Assembly: GCA_900473185.1 (NCBI GenBank) | Contig: UCKU01000026.1 | Coordinates: 48,286-112,285, forward strand | Length of the DNA: 64,000 nucleotides | Origin: Hyphomicrobiales bacterium | GTDB lineage: Bacteria; Pseudomonadota; Alphaproteobacteria; Rhizobiales; Rhizobiaceae | Reading direction: 5' to 3' | Shown here: in pieces, positions 11,107-18,190 of the stretch | How the letters are laid out: every line of letters starts with the position of its first letter | Numbering within the stretch: position 1 is the stretch's first letter | Made by a program: the position numbers and the translations under genes | Notes under the pieces: model-generated | The model's input: only the letters and a program-made list of their open reading frames with translations | The model's database searches: none | What the model was told of the DNA's origin: nothing

Positions 11107-11120
11107 GTCAAAGGTGAAGC

Positions 11121-11245
11121 CAACTTGGAGACCATACATGAAGAGATGGTCTGGAACTGCGGTTCCCGAAACATGACGTTGATCGACTAAGCTCTTGTTT
11201 TACCAGCACCAACTCTCGAAGGCAGCCATTGGCTGCCTTTTCTTT
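11121..11245 (+). ncRNA. Structured small-RNA candidate with intrinsic terminator
   Basis: Three consecutive hairpins lie in a non-coding gap. Stem 1 is AGACCAT/ATGGTCT (11129-11135 with 11146-11152). Stem 2 is GGAAC/GTTCC (11153-11157 with 11162-11166). The third is a classic terminator, AAGGCAGCC/GGCTGCCTT (11219-11227 with 11231-11239), running into TTTTCTTT. An unstructured ~50-nt stretch lies between stem 2 and the terminator. The layout and parts of the sequence remind me of the rhizobial suhB/alpha-r8 (MmgR) sRNA family, which limits PHB granule formation, but that is from memory. A 12-codon ORF (ATG at 11138 with GGAG upstream) overlaps stem 1 and is probably incidental. The 5' end is not defined by the sequence. 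Confidence 0.55.
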
Positions 11246-11250
11246 GGCGA

Positions 11251-11295
11251 GCGATTCCAGCAAAAGTGTACAGCGGTTTTGCGCCGGCATTGCGC
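11251..11295. repeat. ~45-bp palindromic intergenic repeat, copy in the PHB locus
   Basis: Outer arms GCGATTCC and GGCATTGC and inner arms GCAAAA and TTTTGC flank a central AGCGG block, the family pattern. It lies between the small-RNA terminator and the end of the convergent histidine-kinase gene. Confidence 0.8.
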
Positions 11296-11308
11296 GGAGA
11301 TAGATGCT

Positions 11309-14300
11309 TTAGCCCGCCAGCACGCGCTGCGACGGGAACGTGATTTCCACCAACGTGCCTTCGTTCGGCGCAGAATTGATCGAGAAAATCGCCCTGTTGG
11401 CATCGACCATTGCCTTGGTCAGCGGCAGACCGAGACCGGTGCCGTCGCCGCGATGGCGTGACTGCGTGGACGACACCTGGCGGAATGGCTTCATCGCCTG
11501 GTCGAGTTCGCTGCGCGTCATGCCGATGCCGGTATCGCGTACCCGCATCGCGACGCTGCCGTTCGCCTCATAGGAAGTGGAAACGACGATCTGCCCGCCT
11601 GATGGCGTAAAGCGGATGGCGTTCGACAGGATGTTCAGCGCGATCTGCTTGATCGAGCGCAGGTCGGCCACGACATCGGGCACCGACTGCGAAAGGGCGG
11701 TGCGGATGATGACCCGCTGGCTGTTTGCCTGCGGCTGCACCAGCGCCACTGCTTCCGAGATCGCTTCGTTGAGGCCGACGGAGGCGAAATCGAGATCCAT
11801 CTCGCCCGCTTCGATCTTGGATATATCGAGCAGGTCGTTGACGATGTCGAGGACATGCCGGCCGGAGCGGCCGATATCGTTGGCATATTCGATATAGCGC
11901 GGATGGCCGATCGGCCCGAAGCGCTCGCTCGCCATCATGTCGGAAAAGCCGATGATGGCGTTGAGCGGTGTGCGGATCTCATGGCTGACGCGCGCCAGGA
12001 AATCCGTCTTGTGGGCATTGGCGGTTTCAGCTGCACCCTTGGCATTGCGCAACTCGTCTTCGGTACGCTTCCACTGGGTGATGTCGCGGATGACGGCGCA
12101 ATAGCCGTTGGATGAGGTCAGGCGACCCATGGTCATGAACAGCGGCACGAAACCGCCGGCAGCCTCGCGGCCGATCACCTCGCGTCCGTCGTTCAGCACG
12201 CTTGCCACACCATGGCCGGAAAGCCCATGCAGATAGTCGAGCACGGCCCTCTGGCTCTCATGGGCAAACAGCATGACGAAGGGTTTGCCGCGCGTTTCCT
12301 GTTCGTCGTAGTTGAAGAGGGCGCTTGCCGAGCGGTTCATCGAGCGGATATCGCCTTCCGTGCCGATGACGACGACGCCATCGGTTGCCGTCTCCAGGAT
12401 CGAGCGCAGCTCCTCCACCTCGACCTGCAGCTTGGCGACCTTCTCGACCATCCGGTCGGAGCGCTGGTCGAGCCTGATGACCTCGCCTCTGCCTTCTTCC
12501 CGGTTTTCGACCGGCATCAGCGCCAGCATCAGGGCGTTGGAATCTTCCCAGCGAACCGATTGCAGACGGGCCGTGACCGGCACCAGCCTGTCGTCGGCTT
12601 TGACGAGCATCATCGTGCCCGAACCGTTTTCGAGGTCGTGGCGCTGCAGCAAGGCATCGATGCCGCCCACTTCGGAGAGGGCCTCGACGGAGCCGTAGCC
12701 CGTCAGCCGCAGGAATTCCGGATTGCCGTGGATCAGCTGGTCGCCGGCATGGATCAGCACGGCAACAGGCAGCAGATCGACGGTCGCAGCCGAGAGCCCG
12801 TCCGTCATCTTCACGCGCGGCGGAATGAAGCTGGTCAGAACCTCGATCTGGCTGACGGTCTCCTGCAGACCTTCGGTCACGTCGTCTTCCGCTTCAGCAG
12901 CGGATGTTTCTTCGGCTTGCGCAGCAGCCTCTTCCGGCAGCGGTTCTGCTGCGGCTTCGTAGATCGCTTCCTGCGGTGCCGCCTGCTCGACAACAGAAGT
13001 TTGGGCAACAACGTCTTCGACTACCGATGCCTGTTCGACATCGGGTTCCGGCTGTGGGGCCGCGACCGGCTCTTCGCTACGCGCGCCGAAGGCTTCGAGG
13101 CGCTTGGCGATTTCGCGGAAATTCGCCTGCTCGGCAGCCGTCAGACCGCTGCTGGCACTGTGCAGCTGCACGATCTTGTCGGTGAAGCGGCGGCTCGGCG
13201 TTTCGGAAAGGCGTAGCGCCGGCGGCTCTTCCCGCTGCTCGGCAACATCAGGCTCAGCGGCGGATTGCTCCTCGGCGACAGGTTCTGCTGCTGCCGTCTC
13301 TTCCGGGGTGGTTACTTCTGTCGCTGCTTCCACCACCGCTCCGGTGTCTTCTTCGGCATCGGGCTCTGGATTCACTGCATCTTCGGCCTGCGGCGCAGCT
13401 TCGGCAATTTCTTCAGATTGCTCTTGCGGCAGTTCGGCTTCTTCCGACGTGGTTTCATCGACCGGGCCAAGATAGGCGGCATCATGGCCGATGCCGTCAG
13501 GCCCGAGCGTCAGTCCGAGTGCCAGAGGATCTTCCTGCGCGTCCGACAGGCGCACCACGCCGAAGCCGCGGAAACCATCGAAGTCGCGGTTGCGCGTATA
13601 GGTCGGCAGGGCGGCGAGATCGACAGGTACGACCAGGCTCGTGCCCTCGATCGGCCAGTAGATCGTCTTGCCGGACCAGGTATCGCGCCGCGCTAGGGCC
13701 TCGGAGAGCCTTGATTCCGGATCGAGGTTAAAGAGGGCGGCAACATCGGAGAAAGCGCTGCCGATGATGTTGCTCGCATGCGGGCCGACAGCCTCGGCGA
13801 ATTCATGCGAAACTTCGCTGAAGCGGCCTTCCGCATCGATCTTCCAAACGAATCGGGTAGCGCGGCTGTTCGGCTCGAAGACGAAGCTGCTCTTCGGTGC
13901 GCTTTCAGGCTCTTCCGGGATCACCGGTGCTGCCGCGAAGTTTTCGACGACGGCTGCTTCGGGCTCGGCAATGTTTTCATCTACGGGCGGCTCGAAACGG
14001 GCTTCGACCTCGGCCGGTTCGCTGACTTCAGCCGGCTCCTCTGCCTCGCCGGTAATGTCCTCCAGCGTCTCCTCGACTTCTTCGATGCCTGAAACGGCGT
14101 CGATCGCTTCGGCTTCCGTAAAGCCGGCCACAGGCTTGGCAATACCAGCGATTTCATCCGCTGCGGCTTCTGCTGGTACAATTTCCCGCGGCGCAGGCTC
14201 GTCGACCTTGGCGGAGGGCTCGATCGGATCGAGATGACCGATCGACGTTTCGACGGCGAAGAGAAGGTGGAGTGCGGGCTCGTCGTTGAGTTTGCCGACG

Positions 14301-14905
14301 GCAGCCGGCAAGTGGCCGCGGCCGGTCGCAACCGGGCGTTTTACCAGCCGGTCTGGATGGGCGCCGGCAAGCGTGATGAGCGTCCTTGCCGCCTGCTGCG
14401 TGATGCCGAGCGAGGCGAAGCCTGGCGATGCGGCAACGACTTCGCCCTCGGCCCCGATCACTGCCATATGCGTATCCGGATCATCGAGGCCTTGCAGCAT
14501 CTGCGCAGCACTTGCGCCAGCCGTCAGCGGACGCGTGGAGACCGGAACGGAAAACAGGATGGCCTTCTCGCCTGAAGCGAGACGGATGAGCTCCGAGGAA
14601 GCCGGAGCCTGAACGCGCTGGAAGCCCTTGGCGATGCGAATGACAAAAGTTTTGTGGTCGCCGACTTCGCCAAGCTGGCGGGCAGTTGCCTCGAGCTGGC
14701 GGAAGGTAATGTCGGCTTGGCTGACGCCCTGATCAAGCAGATCATAGACCGCAGTATGGCCAAAAAGTTCGGCGCCGGCACCATTAGCCCACAGCAAATG
14801 GGAAAGGTCGCCCGAGAACAGTACCATGGCCTCGCCACGCGAAAATCGCTCACGAACCCGCGCATGAACGGCAATATCGATAAACGGATACTGGACTGCG
14901 GGCAT
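11309..14905 (-). CDS. Large PAS-domain sensor histidine kinase (PdhS/PleC-like catalytic core)
   Basis: A 1198-residue apparently soluble kinase with no clear membrane helix. The N-terminal ~200 residues and a second block near 350-450 look PAS-like. A Glu/Ala/Val-rich, low-complexity acidic linker spans ~230-330 and ~460-690. Two more PAS domains follow at about 700-800 and 830-950. The dimerisation/phospho-acceptor helix at ~970-1035 holds the H-box HEIRTPLNAIIGFSDMM, then the IGRSGRHVLDIVNDLLDISK block found in PdhS/PleC/DivJ kinases. The ATPase domain shows the N box (NILSNAIRFTP) and G boxes (DTGIGM, GTGLGL). It is divergent from the phasin gene, but no response regulator is adjacent. 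The signal and partner are unknown. Confidence 0.85.
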   Translation of the reverse strand: MPAVQYPFIDIAVHARVRERFSRGEAMVLFSGDLSHLLWANGAGAELFGHTAVYDLLDQGVSQADITFRQLEATARQLGEVGDHKTFVIRIAKGFQRVQAPASSELIRLASGEKAILFSVPVSTRPLTAGASAAQMLQGLDDPDTHMAVIGAEGEVVAASPGFASLGITQQAARTLITLAGAHPDRLVKRPVATGRGHLPAAVGKLNDEPALHLLFAVETSIGHLDPIEPSAKVDEPAPREIVPAEAAADEIAGIAKPVAGFTEAEAIDAVSGIEEVEETLEDITGEAEEPAEVSEPAEVEARFEPPVDENIAEPEAAVVENFAAAPVIPEEPESAPKSSFVFEPNSRATRFVWKIDAEGRFSEVSHEFAEAVGPHASNIIGSAFSDVAALFNLDPESRLSEALARRDTWSGKTIYWPIEGTSLVVPVDLAALPTYTRNRDFDGFRGFGVVRLSDAQEDPLALGLTLGPDGIGHDAAYLGPVDETTSEEAELPQEQSEEIAEAAPQAEDAVNPEPDAEEDTGAVVEAATEVTTPEETAAAEPVAEEQSAAEPDVAEQREEPPALRLSETPSRRFTDKIVQLHSASSGLTAAEQANFREIAKRLEAFGARSEEPVAAPQPEPDVEQASVVEDVVAQTSVVEQAAPQEAIYEAAAEPLPEEAAAQAEETSAAEAEDDVTEGLQETVSQIEVLTSFIPPRVKMTDGLSAATVDLLPVAVLIHAGDQLIHGNPEFLRLTGYGSVEALSEVGGIDALLQRHDLENGSGTMMLVKADDRLVPVTARLQSVRWEDSNALMLALMPVENREEGRGEVIRLDQRSDRMVEKVAKLQVEVEELRSILETATDGVVVIGTEGDIRSMNRSASALFNYDEQETRGKPFVMLFAHESQRAVLDYLHGLSGHGVASVLNDGREVIGREAAGGFVPLFMTMGRLTSSNGYCAVIRDITQWKRTEDELRNAKGAAETANAHKTDFLARVSHEIRTPLNAIIGFSDMMASERFGPIGHPRYIEYANDIGRSGRHVLDIVNDLLDISKIEAGEMDLDFASVGLNEAISEAVALVQPQANSQRVIIRTALSQSVPDVVADLRSIKQIALNILSNAIRFTPSGGQIVVSTSYEANGSVAMRVRDTGIGMTRSELDQAMKPFRQVSSTQSRHRGDGTGLGLPLTKAMVDANRAIFSINSAPNEGTLVEITFPSQRVLAG

Positions 14906-15012
14906 GATCGAACCTGTCGCTTTCGGCCTTTTAGAATTAACTGCTTATTAATAACTGCAGGTCTGCGACCGGTCCAGAAGAGCGGGGAGCTTTCGGCCGG
15001 GAAGGTTAACGT

Positions 15013-15047
15013 ATTGTGCGATGCACAATGATGTTGCAATGCACAAT
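15013..15047 (+). promoter_or_regulatory. Palindrome plus direct half-site ahead of the phasin gene
   Basis: ATTGTGC-GAT-GCACAAT (15013-15029) is a perfect 7-3-7 inverted repeat. The right half recurs 18 bp later as TGCAATGCACAAT (15035-15047), just upstream of a TATATAAG stretch. The TGCAATGCA word is shared with the acetoacetyl-CoA synthetase promoter. It fits the TGC-rich sites of PhaR, the repressor of phasin genes in other alphaproteobacteria. The binding protein is inferred. Confidence 0.5.
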
Positions 15048-15120
15048 AAGATGCGCTATATAAGAATTATCCGATTTATCGCGGGCACAAGATCTGCCCA
15101 TCCTAAAGGAACACGATCCG

Positions 15121-15570
15121 ATGGCTACCATAAAGACCGACGACGTTTTTTCAATTGCCTCTTTCGATCCGAGCAAGCTGGCCGAGTCTTTCCGTGACTT
15201 CGCCGAAAAGGGTGCTCAGCAGTCCAAGGAAGCCTATGCCAAGCTGAAGTCTGCAGGCGAAGAAGCCGGCAAGACGCTGGAAGCAACGGTCCAGACCGCA
15301 CAGGCTGGCAGCGTTGAAATCGGCCTCAAGGCAATCGACGCGCTCCGCGTCAATGCCGAAAGCTCGCTCTCTCACATGGAAGCGCTTCTCGGCGTCAAGT
15401 CCGTCGCCGAATTCTTCGAGCTGCAGACCTCTTTCCTGCGTAAGCAGGCCGAACTGACCGTCGAGCAGGCGAAGTCGCTGCAGGAAACCACCAAGCAGGT
15501 TGCCGAAAAGGTTGCGAAGCCTTCCAAGGAAGCCGCTGAAAAGGCCATGGCATCCTTCAAGGTTGCCTGA
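15121..15570 (+). CDS. phaP: Phasin, PHB granule-associated protein
   Basis: A 149-residue, helix-rich, lysine/alanine/glutamate-rich protein without a signal peptide. It coats PHB granules and controls their number and size. The Phasin_2 pattern is visible: SFDPSKLAESFRDFAEKG, then EAYAKLKSAGEEAGKTLE, and LELQTSF-type EFFELQTSFLRKQAELT near residue 98. An AAGGAACACGATCCG leader precedes the ATG. The divergent regulatory palindrome upstream and the acetoacetyl-CoA synthetase nearby support a PHB role. A terminator follows 22 bp after the stop. Confidence 0.93.
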   Translation: MATIKTDDVFSIASFDPSKLAESFRDFAEKGAQQSKEAYAKLKSAGEEAGKTLEATVQTAQAGSVEIGLKAIDALRVNAESSLSHMEALLGVKSVAEFFELQTSFLRKQAELTVEQAKSLQETTKQVAEKVAKPSKEAAEKAMASFKVA

Positions 15571-15592
15571 TCTACCAGGCTCGATAGATAAT

Positions 15593-15621
15593 AAAGGCTG
15601 GACCGCATGTTCAGCCTTTTT
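15593..15621 (+). terminator. Rho-independent terminator of phaP
   Basis: The 8-bp stem AAAGGCTG (15593-15600) / CAGCCTTT (15612-15619) with an 11-nt loop runs into a T tract (TTTTTG). Confidence 0.8.
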
Positions 15622-15701
15622 GTATATTGAGCGCAAATCGGGGCTTGAATTAAAGTCCAAGTCCTCGTATGTGACCCCCGTCGCGCCGAGCGTGACATTG
15701 T

Positions 15702-15778
15702 GCGGTTGTAGCTCAGTTGGTTAGAGCGCAGGTTTGTGGCACCTGAGGTCGGAGGTTCGAGACCCCCCAACCGTACCA
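15702..15778 (+). tRNA. tRNA-His (anticodon GTG)
   Basis: The full cloverleaf is readable. The acceptor GCGGTTG pairs with CAACCGT (G1:T72 wobble), followed by discriminator A73 and an encoded CCA. The D-arm is GCTC/GAGC. The anticodon arm CAGGT-TTGTGGC-ACCTG carries GTG. The T-loop is TTCGAGA, with one A-C mismatch in the T stem. The base before position 1 is T, so the usual G-1 of tRNA-His is not encoded; with A73 this is the alphaproteobacterial form. Confidence 0.97.
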
Positions 15779-16002
15779 TTCTCTCCCATAAGTTGGTATT
15801 CCTGTTCGTCAATGCACGGCATCAGCGCTTTTTGATGTCAAAATGATGCCTGCTCGCATTTTGCTATTGCCGTTAACATTCGTTTACCTATTTATGTGCG
15901 GCGCGATGCAGCAATTGCCCAATGTCTTCGTTGCGTTGCGAAATGCTGGCGGCTTGCCGCCTGGGGGTAGGGACAGTCCACCGAGGCATTAAGGAGAATT
16001 TG

Positions 16003-16242
16003 ATGTCCATTTCTGTTCAGAATATAGAGGAATCGACCGCTGTTTCCCCGATTGACGTGGCAGCTGCGGTTAGGGACGCACGCAGTGCGGTTGGCTACAG
16101 CATTGAAGACCTCGCAGTCACCTGCGGTCTGGCCAATGGGGAAATCCTCGAAATCGAAAATGGTGAAAGCGCCGATCCGGCAAAGCTGAGGCGTATTGCT
16201 GCAGCACTGCAGGTTCCAGTTTCTGCCTTTTTGCACATCTGA
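16003..16242 (+). CDS. Small XRE-type helix-turn-helix protein
   Basis: A 79-residue protein made almost entirely of one HTH domain (residues ~22-79: VRDARSAVGYSIEDLAVTCG, then PAKLRRIAAALQVPVSAF). I chose the ATG at 16003 because AAGGAG lies 7 bp upstream; an in-frame start at 15922 lacks this. It has no ligand domain, so it probably binds DNA as a dimer or modifies another regulator. It is followed by its own terminator, so it is monocistronic. Target genes are unknown. Confidence 0.75.
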   Translation: MSISVQNIEESTAVSPIDVAAAVRDARSAVGYSIEDLAVTCGLANGEILEIENGESADPAKLRRIAAALQVPVSAFLHI

Positions 16243-16253
16243 TGAGGCGACAA

Positions 16254-16292
16254 GGCCGATCAGCATTTTCTGATCGGCCGTCGTCCTCTTTT
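16254..16292 (+). terminator. Rho-independent terminator after the small HTH gene
   Basis: A perfect 10-bp stem (GGCCGATCAG at 16254-16263, CTGATCGGCC at 16270-16279) with a CATTTT loop is followed, after GTCGTCC, by TCTTTT. Confidence 0.75.
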
Positions 16293-16353
16293 AAGGAACA
16301 TGATTGGAACTCTTGCGCTCCCGCGCCGTTCAACGGTCGACGGGAGTATGTGT

Positions 16354-16791
16354 ATGTCCAAGACCCTTCTTTACGGCGCAACGAAGATCGATGAGACGAA
16401 TGCGGCCTACGCGGCTGTCGCCAGTCTCGAACAGTTCCAGTGGAAGAACCGCGTCTTCATTGTGATTGCCGATCGCGACAATTTCCGCGCCGCCCGCCAG
16501 GAAAACCAGTTGCTTGCCGATCGCGCCGCTCTTGAGGAGCGGGATATGGTCATTCTCAAGCTTGCCGGATCGAGCATAAAGCAGCTCTTCGGGAGCGGCG
16601 ACGGGCTGGACGGCGAGGCGCTCCGGCAGGAGCTGGACATGCCTGACGCAGGCGAATTTGCCGCCTTCCTGCTTGGCAAGGATGGCACCGTGAAGCTGAA
16701 GGCCAGTGAGCCGATCACATCGGACGAACTTTTCGCCATCATCGACAGCATGCCGGTGCGCGCTGCCGAAACCGTCAGGCATGATAAATGA
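16354..16791 (+). CDS. DUF4174-family protein of unknown function
   Basis: About 145 residues. The sequence FQWKNRVFIVIADRDN, followed by a run of paired charged residues, and a later FAAFLLGKDGTVKLK block match DUF4174 proteins. These have a thioredoxin-like fold outline (a strand, then a KDG-type turn near the end) but no CxxC. The ATG at 16354 has GGGAG 7 bp upstream; starts at 16300 and 16348 are also open. No signal peptide is evident. The next gene is convergent. The function is unknown. Confidence 0.7.
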   Translation: MSKTLLYGATKIDETNAAYAAVASLEQFQWKNRVFIVIADRDNFRAARQENQLLADRAALEERDMVILKLAGSSIKQLFGSGDGLDGEALRQELDMPDAGEFAAFLLGKDGTVKLKASEPITSDELFAIIDSMPVRAAETVRHDK

Positions 16792-16825
16792 TCGGGATCG
16801 AGATCCTGAAGCATCTCTTTGATCG

Positions 16826-17707
16826 CTAGAGGAAGATCTGCCTTTCCTCGTCGACGAGTTCCTGCAGGAAATCGATGACGCTGCGCACACGCACCAGATC
16901 GCGCGCGCTTTCGTGGTAGGTCGTCCAGTAGGCGCGGCGGATGGACACCTGCGGCAGGATGCGCACCAGTTCCTGGTACTGCCGGGCGATATAATCGTGC
17001 AGGATGCCGATGCCGGCGCCGGAACGTACGGCCTCGGTCTGGCCTATCGCCGTCGAGATCTCGAACCCGGCATCCCAGCTGCGCATCACTTCGCCGGAGA
17101 AATTCAAGGAAGCCGTGAAGATCAGGTCTTCAACGTAGCCGATGCGCGGATGGGCCTTCAAGGCATCGACATCTTCGGGCTTTCCATGCTGCGCCAGATA
17201 ATCCCGCGACGCGTAGAGACCGAGCGTATAGTCGGTCAGCTTGGACGAGACGAGCCGTCCCTGTTCCGGACGCTCCAGCGTGATGGCGATATCCGCTTCA
17301 CGCTGCGACAGCGAGAAGGAACGCGGCACCGGCACGAGCTGGATCTTCAGTTCCGGATAGCGTTCAATCAGCCGGCCCATGCGCGGCGCAAGAAAGGAAA
17401 CACCGAACCCATCGGGTGCACCGACGCGCACGGTTCCGGCAATGGCCGTGTCGGTGTGGCCGAGATTGGCCTGCGCGGCAAGCATCTCCGTTTCCATCCG
17501 CTCAGCCGAGGCAAGAAAGACTGCGCCTTCGGCGGTCAACTCGCAGCCATTCGTCCGGCGGATGAAAAGCCGCGTCTTCAGCGCCTCTTCGAGCGAAGTC
17601 AGCCGGCGCGAGAGCGTGGCGTGATTGAGCCCCAGCCTCTTCGACGCAGCGAGGATCTGCCCTGTGCGGGCGACGGCCAGGAAAATGCGAACGTCATCCC
17701 AGTTCAT
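16826..17707 (-). CDS. LysR-family transcriptional regulator
   Basis: A 293-residue LysR protein. The winged HTH is at residues 3-62 (DDVRIFLAVARTGQILAASK, then HATLSRRLTSLEEAL), followed by a periplasmic-binding-protein-like effector domain (~90-290). Its start overlaps the stop of the upstream monooxygenase gene by 4 bp, so the two are translated together. Divergent mmsA is the likely target: an ATTTG-TG-CAAAT element, close to a LysR T-N11-A box, lies at 18134-18145. That assignment is inference. Confidence 0.88.
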   Translation of the reverse strand: MNWDDVRIFLAVARTGQILAASKRLGLNHATLSRRLTSLEEALKTRLFIRRTNGCELTAEGAVFLASAERMETEMLAAQANLGHTDTAIAGTVRVGAPDGFGVSFLAPRMGRLIERYPELKIQLVPVPRSFSLSQREADIAITLERPEQGRLVSSKLTDYTLGLYASRDYLAQHGKPEDVDALKAHPRIGYVEDLIFTASLNFSGEVMRSWDAGFEISTAIGQTEAVRSGAGIGILHDYIARQYQELVRILPQVSIRRAYWTTYHESARDLVRVRSVIDFLQELVDEERQIFL

Positions 17708-18018
17708 GGCTTTGAACGCATCGCAATCGGATCGACGTCGATGAGCGTCAACGATGTCACCATTCCTGATGTCTCGGTCTTGTATTTGAGGAAATGCGGC
17801 GTCTGCAGATGGGCTTCATATGCTTCCCTGTTGGCGTAGACCTCGAGAATACGGATCTTGTTCGGATGATCCCTGATGGAAACGGCATTCAGGGAAAGGG
17901 CACCGTCTTCCAGCGCGACGGATGCTTCGATTTCCTCGGTCAGCAGCGCGCGATAGGCTTCGAGCGTGCCTGGATCGATCTCCAGTTCCGCCATTCTGAC
18001 GACAGGTTTCCCGCTCAT
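17704..18018 (-). CDS. Antibiotic biosynthesis monooxygenase (ABM/YgiN-like) domain protein
   Basis: A 104-residue single-domain protein of the dimeric alpha/beta ABM fold. The pattern is an N-terminal strand with RMAELEIDPGTLEAY, a middle EDGALSLNAVS, then ILEVYANREAYEAHLQTPHF with the family-typical ExYxxxxAxxxHxxTPHF block. Relatives oxidise quinols or reactive aldehydes without cofactors. It has a GAGG-type ribosome site upstream and is the first gene of a two-gene unit with the LysR regulator. The substrate is unknown. Confidence 0.82.
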   Translation of the reverse strand: MSGKPVVRMAELEIDPGTLEAYRALLTEEIEASVALEDGALSLNAVSIRDHPNKIRILEVYANREAYEAHLQTPHFLKYKTETSGMVTSLTLIDVDPIAMRSKP

Positions 18019-18190
18019 AGGTTTGACCTCCCTTTGACTTGTCCGCGTCCCGTGCCAAGTTTTGAAGCAGGAGCGCCGGTCACAACGATCGAGCTATAAT
18101 ATACGCACAACGGTTGCTTATTCTAGCGCATTGATTTGTGCAAATTGAAGTGCGATTGTTGCGCCATCCAAAAGATCAGGAGGAACACCC

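Noticed and set aside
11138..11176. 12-codon ORF with a GGAG site in the sRNA candidate
   Set aside because: It overlaps a predicted stem and is too short to support as a gene without conservation data; noted only within the ncRNA entry.
13265..13696. Possible small genes within the histidine-kinase linker on the plus strand
   Set aside because: The Ser/Cys/Phe-rich translations are the reverse of the Glu/Ala-rich linker; there are no start signals.
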